Positions 50,319 to 58,764 are shown, numbered from the stretch's first letter. The stretch is 64,000 nucleotides of DNA from Bin87 sp965207585 (GCA_965207585.1 CBDBMT010000003.1:496001-560000); one strand, 5' to 3'. Translations and numbers: made by a program. The notes: generated by a model from the sequence alone, not told the origin.

Positions 50319-51083
50319 CTACGGGCCTACGATCTCCACCGACTGAATGGTCACCGGATTAACGGGGGACGAGCCCTCGCCACCTTCCCTGGTGGGCGCG
50401 GTGGCAATGGTGTCGATGGTCTCCAGGCCGGCCACGGTTTGTCCGAAGATGGTGTAGTTGGGCGGCAGCTGGTAGTCGGCGTGCATCAGGAAAAACTGGC
50501 TCCCGTTGGTGTTCGGGCCGGCGTTGGCCATGGCCATGATGCCCCGGTTGTAGGAGCGATTGACCGGCTCGTCGGCAAAGCGATAGCCGGGGCCGCCGCC
50601 GCCCGTCCCGGTGGGGTCGCCGCCCTGGATCATGAACCCAGGTATGGTGCGGTGGAAGATAACGTTGTCGTAGAAGCCCTGGCGGGCCAGGAACACGAAA
50701 TTGTTGACGGTGTTCGGCGCGTCGCCGGTCAACAACTCGATGGTGATCGGCCCCGCGGTCGTGTTCAGCACTGCGGTGTAGGACGCGCCCGTGTCGATGG
50801 ACATGACTGGCGGAGAGGACCATTGCTTGATGGACCGACCACCCGACACAACGACGGCGGGCGTGGGCGCGGCGGATGCGCCGGAACCCGCGCCGGAGAT
50901 GGGCGTTGCCGTAGGTTGCGGTGTTGGTCCGGCAGAGCCGGAACCCGCCGGGGCGGCCGTGGGAGACGGCGGCGCTTCAGGCTGGCCCAACGGCGGCGGA
51001 GTGATGAGGTTGCAGGCCGCGAAGCTCAGCGCGGCGATGCCGGCGAACAGCAGCACGGACAGGATTTTGGTTCGAGTTATCAT
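50319..51083 (-). CDS. lipoprotein cyclophilin-type peptidyl-prolyl isomerase
   Basis: A 254-residue protein. The signal peptide ends in a lipobox (AALSFAAC), so it should be lipid-anchored outside the membrane. A low-complexity Pro/Ala/Thr linker of about 60 residues precedes the cyclophilin domain: ITIELLTGDAPNTVNNFVFL, GFYDNVIFHRTIPGFMIQGG, GIMAMANAGPNTNGSQFFLM. Catalyses prolyl bond isomerisation for exported proteins. It starts 9 bases after the RraA gene. Confidence 0.93.
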   Translation of the reverse strand: MITRTKILSVLLFAGIAALSFAACNLITPPPLGQPEAPPSPTAAPAGSGSAGPTPQPTATPISGAGSGASAAPTPAVVVSGGRSIKQWSSPPVMSIDTGASYTAVLNTTAGPITIELLTGDAPNTVNNFVFLARQGFYDNVIFHRTIPGFMIQGGDPTGTGGGGPGYRFADEPVNRSYNRGIMAMANAGPNTNGSQFFLMHADYQLPPNYTIFGQTVAGLETIDTIATAPTREGGEGSSPVNPVTIQSVEIVGP

Positions 51084-51092
51084 GGCACCAGG

Positions 51093-51779
51093 TCAGTAGG
51101 GGCGTGTGATCTTGGCCACCTCTTTCAAGGCGTCCAGCGAGAAATCGGCAGACTGGCAGAGGCTGATGGTTTTCTGCTCGTAATCGGCGATGGTGCTGAC
51201 CATATCCGGGATGCGGTCGGCGAGCTCGAAGGGTATGTTAGTGACGCCGTGCTTGTCGCCGTGGAGCAGATCACCGGTTTGCACCGTCAAGCCTCCCACT
51301 TCGATGGGAATCCCCATGTCCACCATGTGGACGTACGCGTGGGACACGGAGACTTCCTTGGCGAAGAACTGGAACCCCAGCTCGCGGACTTCGTCCAGAT
51401 CCCGGACCGTGCCGTCGGTCGCCACGGCCACTGCGCCCAGGGCCTTGTGGATGTTGGACTGCACCTCGCCCCAGTAGGCGCCGATGGGCGGGTTGTCAAT
51501 GTCGTGCAGCACGATGAACCGGGGTTCCGGCACCGAGACGATCAAGTCCCACCAGTCCTCCCGGGCAATGCTGTGACCCTCCGGCCGGTTGGCGGAGATG
51601 ACGCCGGTGACCGCGTAGCCGACCAAAGGCGGGAACTCCTGAAAAACGGTCTTGATCTCCGGCATCATGAAGCCGGCGTTCTTGGGCCGGAAGTTGAACC
51701 CCTCGATGGCGTTGCAGATGCTGGGAGAGTCGATTTTGGACAGAGCCTGCAGGGTGGCATCGCTTACGGTCTGGTACAA
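51093..51779 (-). CDS. RraA-family protein (HMG aldolase-like)
   Basis: A 228-residue RraA-like protein. Members are 4-hydroxy-4-methyl-2-oxoglutarate aldolases, oxaloacetate decarboxylases or RNase E regulators. Visible: IDSPSICNAIEGFNFRP, VGYAVTGVI, ALGAVAVATDGTVRDLDEVR (the active-site GxxxxxGxxRD pattern), and GDLLHGDKHGVTNIP. The TTG at 51779 is chosen because GGAGG lies 6 bases upstream; the open frame runs on to 51848 without homology. It is followed after 9 bases by the cyclophilin gene. Confidence 0.85.
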   Translation of the reverse strand: MYQTVSDATLQALSKIDSPSICNAIEGFNFRPKNAGFMMPEIKTVFQEFPPLVGYAVTGVISANRPEGHSIAREDWWDLIVSVPEPRFIVLHDIDNPPIGAYWGEVQSNIHKALGAVAVATDGTVRDLDEVRELGFQFFAKEVSVSHAYVHMVDMGIPIEVGGLTVQTGDLLHGDKHGVTNIPFELADRIPDMVSTIADYEQKTISLCQSADFSLDALKEVAKITRPY

Positions 51780-51896
51780 AGCGGAACCTCCGGTGATGGC
51801 TGACAGAATGCGCGCCGGCCCTCCGCCGGCGCAGGCAAAGGATACCACAAATGCCCGGGGCGCGATGACATCCGCCTTGATCGGCAGCGTTCCGTT

Positions 51897-52060
51897 TCAG
51901 CCGGGTTCCGTGGTTTCCGGCAACACGGCCTCATTGATACCCACCCAATGCTTCAGCCGCCGCACCTCCCAATGCGCCGGCACGTCGCCGAGCCAAGGGA
52001 CGCCGGGGGCTTGTAGGCAGGGTAGGGGCGGCAGAGGCTGGCCGCGTGTTCGGTGTTCAT
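51897..52060 (-). pseudogene. remnant of a type I restriction specificity subunit (HsdS) N-terminus
   Basis: From the ATG at 52060 the frame gives MNTEHAASLCRPYPAYKP, and after a one-base shift continues GVPWLGDVPAHWEVRRLKHW and INEAVLPETTEPG before TGA. SGVPWLGEVPxHWEVRRLK is the standard opening of HsdS target-recognition domains, so this is the first 50 or so codons with one frameshift and nothing after. Its ATG overlaps the hicA stop (ATGA), the arrangement seen in real type I operons. Confidence 0.65.
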
Positions 52061-52281
52061 AGATCCAACAGCCTCAAGAGTTCCGCAATGGTCAATTCGT
52101 GATGCTGCGCTATGCTTTTCAATATGTTCGAGAGCGTCTTTATTTTGATTGGATTATGTTGTGGAATGACCTCGTGGTGTTCACCGTTCACCTGGGTTGT
52201 GATGCGCACATGAGAACCGTGCTGCCTTACTGCTTCGTAGCCCAATCGCCGCAGCGCTGCCAGCAGTTCCGCGCCGCTCAC
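52057..52281 (-). CDS. hicA: HicA-family toxin (mRNA interferase)
   Basis: A 74-residue double-stranded-RNA-binding-like protein. SGAELLAALRRLGYEAVRQH followed by GSHVRITT gives the catalytic-histidine context (RxxGSHxR) and EVIPQHNPIKIKTLSNILKS the second half. HicA cleaves mRNA in the absence of HicB. GTG at 52281 is the likely start; there is no ATG in frame before the hicB stop, 13 bases upstream. It is distinctive that hicB precedes hicA here. Confidence 0.88.
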   Translation of the reverse strand: MSGAELLAALRRLGYEAVRQHGSHVRITTQVNGEHHEVIPQHNPIKIKTLSNILKSIAQHHELTIAELLRLLDL

Positions 52282-52294
52282 GTCCCGGGCAGCC

Positions 52295-52513
52295 TCATGC
52301 GGTGAAAACCTCCTCGCGTACGAAATGCAGCCGGATGATCCGGGCCCGGGAAGCGGTAACGTCAAAGTAGCAAGCTACGGCTTCTTTGACGTTACCGCGG
52401 AGCTCTTCGAGGGAATCCCCCTGGGTGTGGATGCCGTACCCCAGCGCGCTGGCGGCAAACCCGCCGTCCACCTCGTCCTCGGTTACCTCGAAGATAATTT
52501 CAGTTTGAGACAT
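52295..52513 (-). CDS. hicB: HicB-family antitoxin
   Basis: A 72-residue partial RNase-H-fold protein: IIFEVTEDEVDGGFAASALG, GIHTQGDSLEELRGNVKEAV and the closing RIIRLHFVREEV. It lacks a DNA-binding C-terminal domain, so autoregulation would need another factor. CAGGAGA precedes the ATG. It should neutralise HicA encoded 13 bases downstream. Confidence 0.88.
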   Translation of the reverse strand: MSQTEIIFEVTEDEVDGGFAASALGYGIHTQGDSLEELRGNVKEAVACYFDVTASRARIIRLHFVREEVFTA

Positions 52514-52515
52514 GG

Positions 52516-52623
52516 CTATCTCCTGTTGATGTTGTCAATGAACCGTTGGCCCGATTCCGTGATGTTTATGAAGTTGCCCCTATCTCGCAAACGTCGGTCG
52601 CCGTCAACTTGGCGAGCACTCAC
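52516..52623 (-). CDS. possible 35-residue ORF between TIR and hicB genes
   Basis: GTG at 52623 directly follows the TIR stop and the frame ends 2 bases before the hicB ATG. The tail GNFINITESGQRFIDNINRR looks like the end of a winged-helix domain, so it may be a fragment of a lost gene rather than a peptide. Support is only position and composition. Confidence 0.25.
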   Translation of the reverse strand: MSARQVDGDRRLRDRGNFINITESGQRFIDNINRR

Positions 52624-52998
52624 TCAAATAGCGTCCAGTTCAGCGTTGATGCGTCGCCATTTCCATGGGATCGGATCTCCCAGGCGGGTTAGGCCATTAT
52701 ACGGCCGGCCTTGCGGCCTGACCTGAATGATGGGCTTGTTGAGGCTGCGTGCAATGTCCGTTTCCACGATGACGCCCGGAGCGTTGTGGGTGTCTTGGCC
52801 AATCAGGATGACCACCACGTCGCACTGGCGTAAGGCGTTCCTTGCTTTGTTCTTCCATGCCTCGTCCGGATAAGATTCATGCAGCGAACAGTCGCGGATG
52901 CGATGATTGGTTTCTTCTTTGGCCTGCCGGTAAAAACTGTTCTGAAGGTTCTTGTCTTTATCGAACTCAAAGCTCACGAAGATATTGAGGGTGGGCAT
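52624..52998 (-). CDS. TIR-like (DUF1863/ThsB-type) domain protein
   Basis: A 124-residue single-domain protein. It begins NIFVSFEFDKDKNLQNSFYR as DUF1863/ThsB-type TIR proteins do, then ESYPDEAWKNKARNALRQCD, VVVILIGQDTHNAPGV and VETDIARSLNKPIIQV with the expected active-site glutamate. ThsB of the Thoeris system makes a cyclic ADP-ribose signal from NAD after phage infection, but no ThsA effector is nearby. AGGAGA precedes the ATG at 52998; a longer form from 53085 is not preferred. Composition is less GC-rich than the surroundings. Confidence 0.75.
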   Translation of the reverse strand: MPTLNIFVSFEFDKDKNLQNSFYRQAKEETNHRIRDCSLHESYPDEAWKNKARNALRQCDVVVILIGQDTHNAPGVIVETDIARSLNKPIIQVRPQGRPYNGLTRLGDPIPWKWRRINAELDAI

Positions 52999-53035
52999 AG
53001 ATTCTCCTGTGTCGGGTCGGGCTGCAATCCCCTCT

Positions 53036-53224
53036 TTATCCGGTTGTCTCCACCAGCGACCCATCCGTTTCCTGCTCCGATCCAATTATATCAGCGCGGA
53101 TATCCTCCAGCTGACGCGGCTCGCCAGCGGCACTTGCTGCCGATCTAGCCGGCATATCGGTAGTGTCTTGACTCTGCGCATCTCGCAATGCGCGATGGCG
53201 TTCCGTTTCAGGTGGGTTATTCTG
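53036..53224 (-). pseudogene. possible C-terminal remnant of a type I methyltransferase (HsdM)
   Basis: An open frame after TGA 53225-53227 ends with PRQLEDIRADIIGSEQETDG followed by SLVETTG and TAA at 53036-53038. The IRADIxxxExETxGLLxE helix is the usual tail of HsdM proteins. There is no start codon at the upstream end, as expected of a remnant. It sits 37 bases before the TIR ATG. Confidence 0.35.
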
Positions 53225-53246
53225 TCAAACGCTGTTGCCGGTGCGG

Positions 53247-53274
53247 GTAGGGGCGCATAATTATTCGCCCCTAC
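53247..53274. repeat. short palindromic element, GGGGCG/CGCCCC family (copy 1)
   Basis: GTAGGGGCG (53247-53255) and CGCCCCTAC (53266-53274) are perfect 9-base arms around a 10-base AT-rich loop. The same core appears at 60583-60605. The rest of the 53225-53400 gap holds only the promoter noted next. Confidence 0.65.
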
Positions 53275-53341
53275 GGAGAAAACCACCTAAATTGCAGCGC
53301 TGCCGCGCGGCCCCGGTCATCGTGGGTCTCACGGGGGCCGG

Positions 53342-53350
53342 TGTTATACT
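53342..53350 (+). promoter_or_regulatory. extended -10 promoter of the NDUFA9-like gene
   Basis: TGTTATACT, within GTGTTATACTGGG, is identical to the fur promoter on the other strand. It lies 50 bases before the ATG at 53401 and has no clear -35 box, as expected of extended -10 promoters. Confidence 0.45.
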
Positions 53351-53400
53351 GGGAACATAAGCGAAGGGACTGAGTATAACGGGTTGGCCGGGGGAAGGTG

Positions 53401-54339
53401 ATGAGCGTTCTGGTAACCGGGGCCACGGGGCTGTTGGGACGGCGGGTGGTCCATCAACTGCTGGCGACCAACCACGAAGTGCGCGTCATGGTGCGCCGTC
53501 CCGGCAGCGAGAGCGTGTTCGCCACCCCGCCGACGGATTTGTGCTACGGAGACGTGAGCGACCCCGACGCCCTGGCTGAGGCCTGCCGCGACGCAACCGC
53601 AGTGATCCACCTGGTGGCAGTGATCCGCGGCGGCCCGAGACAGTTCGACGCCATCAACCGACAGGGCACGACCAACGTGGTCGAGGCTGCCAAAGCCGCC
53701 GGCTCCGTAAAACGGTTCATCCACGTGAGCGCGCTCGGCGCCGCCGACCGGCCGCGGCTCCAGTACCTGCACTCGAAATGGCAGGGAGAGCAGGCGGTAG
53801 TGGGCAGCGGGCTGCCTTACGTGATCCTGCGCCCGTCGCTGATTTTCGGGCCGGGCGACGAATTCACCACCGCCGTGGCGGCGCTGGTCCGAACCATGCC
53901 CATCGTCCCCGTGATCGGTTCCGGCAACAACCGCCTGCAGCCCATCCACGTTGACGATGTGGCCCGGTGCATCGCCCTCTCCGTCAGCGGCAACATCCGG
54001 GGCAGCCATACCATCGAAATCGGAGGGCCGGAGCAGCCGTCCTATAACGAGATCGTCGGCATCGTTGCGCAAACACTGGGACGAAAGGCGCGTCGGATAA
54101 ACGTGCCAGTGTGGAAGATGAGCCTGCCGGTGACCATCATGGAGAAGATGACGCCCCGGGCCCCGGTCAATCGCGCCATGCTGCAACTGGTTACCCTGCG
54201 GAACGTGGCTGAACCGAACTCTGTGGAGCGCGCCTTCGGGTTCCGGCCCCGGCCCCTCTACGGGAACATCGATCACGTCCGGGACATCACGGCCGGCCAG
54301 GCCCTGCGCATCAACCTGGGCCTGGCCCCGGGCAGCTAG
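53401..54339 (+). CDS. NAD(P)-binding NDUFA9-like atypical short-chain dehydrogenase
   Basis: A 312-residue Rossmann protein of the NDUFA9/YbjT-like extended SDR group. It starts SVLVTGATGLLGRRVVHQLL (GATGxxG), then DVSDPDALAEACRDATAVIH, FIHVSALGA, LPYVILRPSLIFGPGDEF and QPIHVDDVA. The canonical catalytic Tyr-x-x-x-Lys appears as YLHSKWQGE, weakly conserved. Relatives take part in quinone or isoprenoid metabolism or complex I assembly. ATG 53401 is preceded by an adjacent in-frame GTG at 53398. Confidence 0.85.
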   Translation: MSVLVTGATGLLGRRVVHQLLATNHEVRVMVRRPGSESVFATPPTDLCYGDVSDPDALAEACRDATAVIHLVAVIRGGPRQFDAINRQGTTNVVEAAKAAGSVKRFIHVSALGAADRPRLQYLHSKWQGEQAVVGSGLPYVILRPSLIFGPGDEFTTAVAALVRTMPIVPVIGSGNNRLQPIHVDDVARCIALSVSGNIRGSHTIEIGGPEQPSYNEIVGIVAQTLGRKARRINVPVWKMSLPVTIMEKMTPRAPVNRAMLQLVTLRNVAEPNSVERAFGFRPRPLYGNIDHVRDITAGQALRINLGLAPGS

Positions 54340-54347
54340 CAGGCACC

Positions 54348-55727
54348 GTGCTGGCAAGTTACGAAGAGGCGGTCGCCCGGCTGCTGGGCCTGGTGGACCA
54401 CGAGCGTTCCGTTCTCGCCCAGCCGCGGCAGAAGCGGATCTACGACCTGCGCAACGTCGAGCGCCTGCTGGATCGTATGGGCAGCCCCCACCGCCAGCCG
54501 GGGATCGTTCACGTGGCGGGCACCAAGGGCAAGGGAAGCACGGCCGCCATGGCGGAGTCCATCGCCCGGGCGGCCGGATATTCCACCGGGTTCTATTCCT
54601 CGCCGCACCTGCACTCCTTCTGCGAGCGCATCCGGCGGGATGGTGTACCGATTTCCAGGCAGCGGTTCGCCGATCTGACCGACGCGGTATGGCCGCACCA
54701 TACCGACAACGCCGCCGATCCCGAGGCCGGACCAGCAACGCTTTTCGAATACCTGACAGCCATGGGTTTCCAGTGTTTCGCCCAGGACGGCGTCGACGTC
54801 AGCGTCATCGAGGTCGGCCTGGGTGGCCGTCTGGATGCCACCAACGTGGTGTCTCCCGAGGTCAGCGTGATCACCCCCGTGAGCCTGGACCACATGGCCA
54901 TCCTGGGCGACACCATCGGCGAGATCGCGGCGGACAAGGCCGGGATTATCAAGCCGGGAGCGCCCGTAGTGGTCGGGCCGCAGTTCCCCGAGGCCATGGA
55001 ATCTATCCAACGGGCCGCCACCGAACAGTCGGCGCCGGTGATACGGGTGGGCGAAGCCATCACCTGGGATGTCGAGGATGCCTCGGCGGACGGCCAACTC
55101 CTGGAAATACGCGGCCGGCGGGACACCTACCGTTTGCGCCTGCCCCTGCTGGGGGATTTCCAGGGATCCAACGCGGCCACGGCGGTGGGCGCCGCTGAGG
55201 CCCTGGCCGATGCCGGATACTCCATCGACCGTCACGCGATCATCGCCGGGCTGGAGACTGTCGAGTGGCCCGGACGCATGGAAGTCCTGGCGCGAGAGCC
55301 GACGCTGGTGGTGGACGGCGCGCACAACGACCACTCAGTGGCTACACTGCTGGCCACCCTGAAGACCTACGTGCCCCACCGGAACCTGGTAGTGGTGGCC
55401 GGGTTCTCGAGGGACAAGCAGGTGGACGCGATGGTCGAGCTGCTGGCGCAGCGGGCGCACCGCGTGATCGCCACCCGCTCGCGGCATCCTCGCTCCATGC
55501 GACCGCCGGAAATCGCCGAGCAGTTCCTTGACCAGCAGGTGCAGGCGGAACGCATCGACGTCACCGCGCATACGGACGATGCCATAGCCAGGGCCGTAGC
55601 ATTGGCAGAGGCGGATGACCTGGTGCTGGTCACGGGATCCCTGTTCGTAGTCGCCGAGGCCCGCGAGGCGGTCCTGGGCATCGAACCGGAGACTTATCCT
55701 GATCTGCTGCCGCCCGATTTACGTTGA
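54348..55727 (+). CDS. folC: folylpolyglutamate synthase / dihydrofolate synthase
   Basis: Mur-ligase-type enzyme of 459 residues that adds glutamate to dihydropteroate or tetrahydrofolate. Motifs: PGIVHVAGTKGKGSTAAMAE (P-loop), GFYSSPHLHSFCERI, SVIEVGLGGRLDATNV, ITPVSLDHMAILGDTIGEIA, and C-terminally VEWPGRMEVLAREPTLVVDG followed by AHN. GTG at 54348 starts 8 bases after the previous stop, so the two genes are probably co-transcribed. Confidence 0.95.
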   Translation: MLASYEEAVARLLGLVDHERSVLAQPRQKRIYDLRNVERLLDRMGSPHRQPGIVHVAGTKGKGSTAAMAESIARAAGYSTGFYSSPHLHSFCERIRRDGVPISRQRFADLTDAVWPHHTDNAADPEAGPATLFEYLTAMGFQCFAQDGVDVSVIEVGLGGRLDATNVVSPEVSVITPVSLDHMAILGDTIGEIAADKAGIIKPGAPVVVGPQFPEAMESIQRAATEQSAPVIRVGEAITWDVEDASADGQLLEIRGRRDTYRLRLPLLGDFQGSNAATAVGAAEALADAGYSIDRHAIIAGLETVEWPGRMEVLAREPTLVVDGAHNDHSVATLLATLKTYVPHRNLVVVAGFSRDKQVDAMVELLAQRAHRVIATRSRHPRSMRPPEIAEQFLDQQVQAERIDVTAHTDDAIARAVALAEADDLVLVTGSLFVVAEAREAVLGIEPETYPDLLPPDLR

Positions 55728-55755
55728 CCCGAACGCGACTGCTACAATTGTGGTC

Positions 55756-57015
55756 ATGATGCACACCGAAAACGGGCGACGGCGGGTGGTGGTCACCGGC
55801 CTCGGCGCGATCACCCCGCTGGGCCTGAGCGCGGACCAATTCTGGCAGAACCTGGTGGCCGGCGTATCGGGCATCGGGCCGATGACCTTGTGCGACCCGA
55901 CGGACTATCCATGCCGGATCGCCGGTCAGGCCGACGATTTCGACGCCACCGACTACATCGATCGCCGGGAGGCGCGCCGCATGGCCCGCTTCTCTCAGAT
56001 GGCCGTGGCCGCCGCCTTGCAGGCCGTGACCGATGCCCGACTGGACATGGAGCAGGAAGACCCCTATCGCGTGGGCGTGCTGCTGGGCAATGGCAACGGA
56101 GGCTTCCCCACGCTGGAGGAAAACTGCCGCATCCTCGCCGACCGGGGCGGCATGCGCATGTCGCCGTTCTTCTTTCCCATGGTGCTGCCCAACATGGCGG
56201 CGGCCAACGTGAGCCAGTACGTGGGAGCGCGGGGCTACAACTCCACGGCGACGACGGCCTGCGCCGCGTCCAACAACGCCATCGGCGAGGCGCTCCAGGC
56301 CATACGGCACGGTGTCGCGGACGCCATGGTTGCCGGCGGCGCCGAGGCCGGCATCAGCCAGCTCGGGTTGGCCGGCTTCGCCGTCATGCGCGCACTCAGT
56401 ACACGAAACGACGAGCCACAGCGGGCCAGCCGGCCCTTCGACGCGGGGCGCGACGGATTCGTCCCCGCCGAGGGCGCGGGCATACTGATTCTGGAGGAGT
56501 TGGAGCGGGCTCGGGCCCGGGGAGCCAACATCCTGTGCGAACTGGCCGGCTTCGGGGCCACCTCGGACGCCGGCCACCTGGTGCAGCCGCAGGAGACCGG
56601 GGAGAGCGCGGCCCGGGCCATGGCGGGCGCGCTGGCGGACGCTGGCCTGGACATCGCCGACGTCGACTACATCAACGCCCACGGCACGTCCACGCCGCTG
56701 AACGACGCGGTGGAGACGGTTGCCATCAAGCGCCTGTTCGCTGAGAAGGCTTACCTGGTTCCGATCAGCAGCACCAAAGGAATGATCGGTCACGCCCTGG
56801 GCGCGTCGGGCGCGCTGGAGGCGGTGGCCTGCGTCAGGACCATCACGGACCAGCGCATCCACCCCACGGTGAACCAGGAGTCGCCCGACCCGGACTGCGA
56901 CCTGGACTATGTGCCCAACGAATCGCGGGCGGCCGACGTCAGTGTCGTGCTGTCCAACGCCTTCGGGTTCGGCGGACAGAACGCCTGCCTGGTTTTCCGG
57001 CGCTGGGAGGAATGA
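55756..57015 (+). CDS. fabF: beta-ketoacyl-ACP synthase II-type enzyme
   Basis: A 419-residue ketosynthase that elongates fatty acids from malonyl-ACP. Catalytic Cys lies in STATTACAASNNAIGEAL, and the two histidines in DYINAHGTSTPLNDAVE and GMIGHALGASGALEAV; NAFGFGGQNACLVF closes the fold. Two adjacent ATGs (55756, 55759) are possible. No Shine-Dalgarno site is present; TACAAT ends 7 bases before the ATG, again pointing to a leaderless message. No acpP is adjacent. Confidence 0.92.
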   Translation: MMHTENGRRRVVVTGLGAITPLGLSADQFWQNLVAGVSGIGPMTLCDPTDYPCRIAGQADDFDATDYIDRREARRMARFSQMAVAAALQAVTDARLDMEQEDPYRVGVLLGNGNGGFPTLEENCRILADRGGMRMSPFFFPMVLPNMAAANVSQYVGARGYNSTATTACAASNNAIGEALQAIRHGVADAMVAGGAEAGISQLGLAGFAVMRALSTRNDEPQRASRPFDAGRDGFVPAEGAGILILEELERARARGANILCELAGFGATSDAGHLVQPQETGESAARAMAGALADAGLDIADVDYINAHGTSTPLNDAVETVAIKRLFAEKAYLVPISSTKGMIGHALGASGALEAVACVRTITDQRIHPTVNQESPDPDCDLDYVPNESRAADVSVVLSNAFGFGGQNACLVFRRWEE

Positions 57016-57104
57016 CCCCGCGCCTTGCGCCGGGGCAAAGATCCGCCGGCGCGTTTGCGGGCGCCGGCGGCAAGATTTTTCGGGTATTGTGCGAGGCCCG
57101 CCGG

Positions 57105-57347
57105 CTAGTCGGCGGCTTGTCCCGCGAGCATCTCGTCGAGCATACGCTGCAAGGCCATGATGTGACTGCACACCCGTCGGGTCGCAAAGAAGGCGCATTC
57201 GCAGCGCCACTCCCCGTCACGGTAGGAGACCCGGTAGGTGTTGTGGTTGCCGATGAAGGAAGCCTCGAAGGTGTGAATGTTCACCCGCTCCGGTTCCTCG
57301 GCGTACCTGCGTGCTTTGTCAACCTTGCCGATATAGCTCGAACTCAT
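57105..57347 (-). CDS. single SWIM zinc-finger protein
   Basis: An 80-residue protein with one SWIM domain: YRVSYRDGEWRCECAFFATR and VCSHIMAL, giving the CxCxnCxH zinc site. SWIM domains bind DNA or protein and usually sit beside helicases; here the protein stands alone. The ATG at 57347 is preferred to an upstream one at 57392. It is transcribed toward the convergent fabF gene. Confidence 0.8.
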   Translation of the reverse strand: MSSSYIGKVDKARRYAEEPERVNIHTFEASFIGNHNTYRVSYRDGEWRCECAFFATRRVCSHIMALQRMLDEMLAGQAAD

Positions 57348-57463
57348 TTCAACCCCCGCAGTGTGATAGGACGGGGATTGAACCCCGTCCATGCCTTAAT
57401 GGTACTGGTAACGGCCGGAACTGGTCAATAACACGAGGACCCGGCTCGGCAAAACGGCCCAGG

Positions 57464-58702
57464 TCACTCCGCGCTCGGTTCCGCTGGTTGCGACGAAAGG
57501 GGAAGGGCGACGAACAACACCGCCGCCACCGCGAATAACGCGCCGATGTAGTAGATGGAAGCCTCGAACCCAAGGCTTTCGTACAGCGCTCCTGCGATGA
57601 GTGGTGACGCCACCGCCATCAGGAAAGCGAACGATTGCACGACGCCCAGACCGGTGGACGCCACGTCCCGGCCCACCACGTCAAAAACCGTGGCCGTCAA
57701 AATCGGCTGGTCGGGGTAGAGGAACAGCCCCAGCAGCGCGATCACTATGGTAAGCGGGATCCCGGTGTCGAACACCGTCAGGGCCAGAGCCGCCAGGCAC
57801 GACCAGACCAGCCCCGGCACCAGCACCTGCTTGCGGCCAATCCGGTCCGACAGCGCCCCCGCCGCCGGCTTGGCCACCAATCCCACGGCGATCAGCAGCC
57901 CGATGTGGAACCCGCGGTTGGCTGGCCCCATGTCCAGGTCATTACCCAGGTACAGCGGCAGGATGGTGACCAGCGCCACCAGCGCCATGCTGCGCAAACC
58001 GCGCACCACGGTCAGTACCCACAGCGCCGGCGTCTTCAGCAGGCCGCCGGTCGCATCCACGCGCTCCGACAACGTAACCACGGGTTCATCCCGGCCGCGT
58101 CCGATGTTGCGCAGTGACCAGATGGCGCACGCCGCCAGGAAGAAGGGGACTATCGCGTACACGCTGAGCAATTCTCGCCAGCTCAAAAACGCCAGCAGCG
58201 CCCCGGTGGCCACCGGGCCAACCACGTCGCCCACGCTTCCGCCGACGCCGTGGGCCGACAGTGCGACCCCCCTCCGTTCGGGGAAGTGGTGCGAAAGCGA
58301 CGCCGAGGCCGGCAGGTGCCAGATGGAATGGGAGATCGCCACCACCGCCATGCCTACCAGAAGCAGCGGATACACCGGCGAGACTCCCATGGCCAGACAC
58401 CCCAGGGCCGCAACCCCCAGGCACGCCGCCAGGAGCGGTCCCCAATACCGTCGCAGGATGTCCACCACCACGCCCGCGGGCAGGGCCACCAGCCCCGAAG
58501 CCAGTTCCCGCGCTGACAAGATGCCGCCAACGCCCACGGTGTTTAGCTGGAAGGTCTGCTGGATCTCGGGCAGCGCAACCACGAAGCTCTGCACGATCCA
58601 GTGGAACACCACGTGCCCGGTGGCCAGCCCGGGAATTATAATCCTCCCTCCGAGAACGGGGGTCGGTTCTGCCGGTGGGTGGGCGGTTCCTGGGTTCTGC
58701 AT
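57464..58702 (-). CDS. major facilitator superfamily transporter
   Basis: A 412-residue, about 12-helix MFS protein. The N-half contains ARELASGLVALPAGVVVDIL with the cytoplasmic loop motif region and HSIWHLPASASLSHHFPERR; the C-half contains RGLRSMALVALVTILPLYLG and GALSDRIGRKQVLVPGLVW, the latter the conserved loop 8-9 motif. FSR-type (fosmidomycin resistance-like) exporters look similar, but the substrate is not defined. ATG 58702 is preferred; a GTG lies two codons upstream. Confidence 0.85.
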   Translation of the reverse strand: MQNPGTAHPPAEPTPVLGGRIIIPGLATGHVVFHWIVQSFVVALPEIQQTFQLNTVGVGGILSARELASGLVALPAGVVVDILRRYWGPLLAACLGVAALGCLAMGVSPVYPLLLVGMAVVAISHSIWHLPASASLSHHFPERRGVALSAHGVGGSVGDVVGPVATGALLAFLSWRELLSVYAIVPFFLAACAIWSLRNIGRGRDEPVVTLSERVDATGGLLKTPALWVLTVVRGLRSMALVALVTILPLYLGNDLDMGPANRGFHIGLLIAVGLVAKPAAGALSDRIGRKQVLVPGLVWSCLAALALTVFDTGIPLTIVIALLGLFLYPDQPILTATVFDVVGRDVASTGLGVVQSFAFLMAVASPLIAGALYESLGFEASIYYIGALFAVAAVLFVALPLSSQPAEPSAE

Positions 58703-58764
58703 AGTCACAGTCAGCTAAAGCCTCACGGCCTCGTGGGACGGCGCAGCGCCGAGCCCGGATTGCG

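Noticed and set aside
53086..53286. 66-codon minus-strand frame overlapping the palindromic repeat
   Set aside because: It runs through the repeat and in the wrong frame relative to the HsdM-like tail.
55724..55748. Standard -35/-10 promoter before fabF (TTGACC, TACAAT)
   Set aside because: The spacer is only 13 bases, too short for a sigma70 promoter; only the -10 is kept as a leaderless signal.
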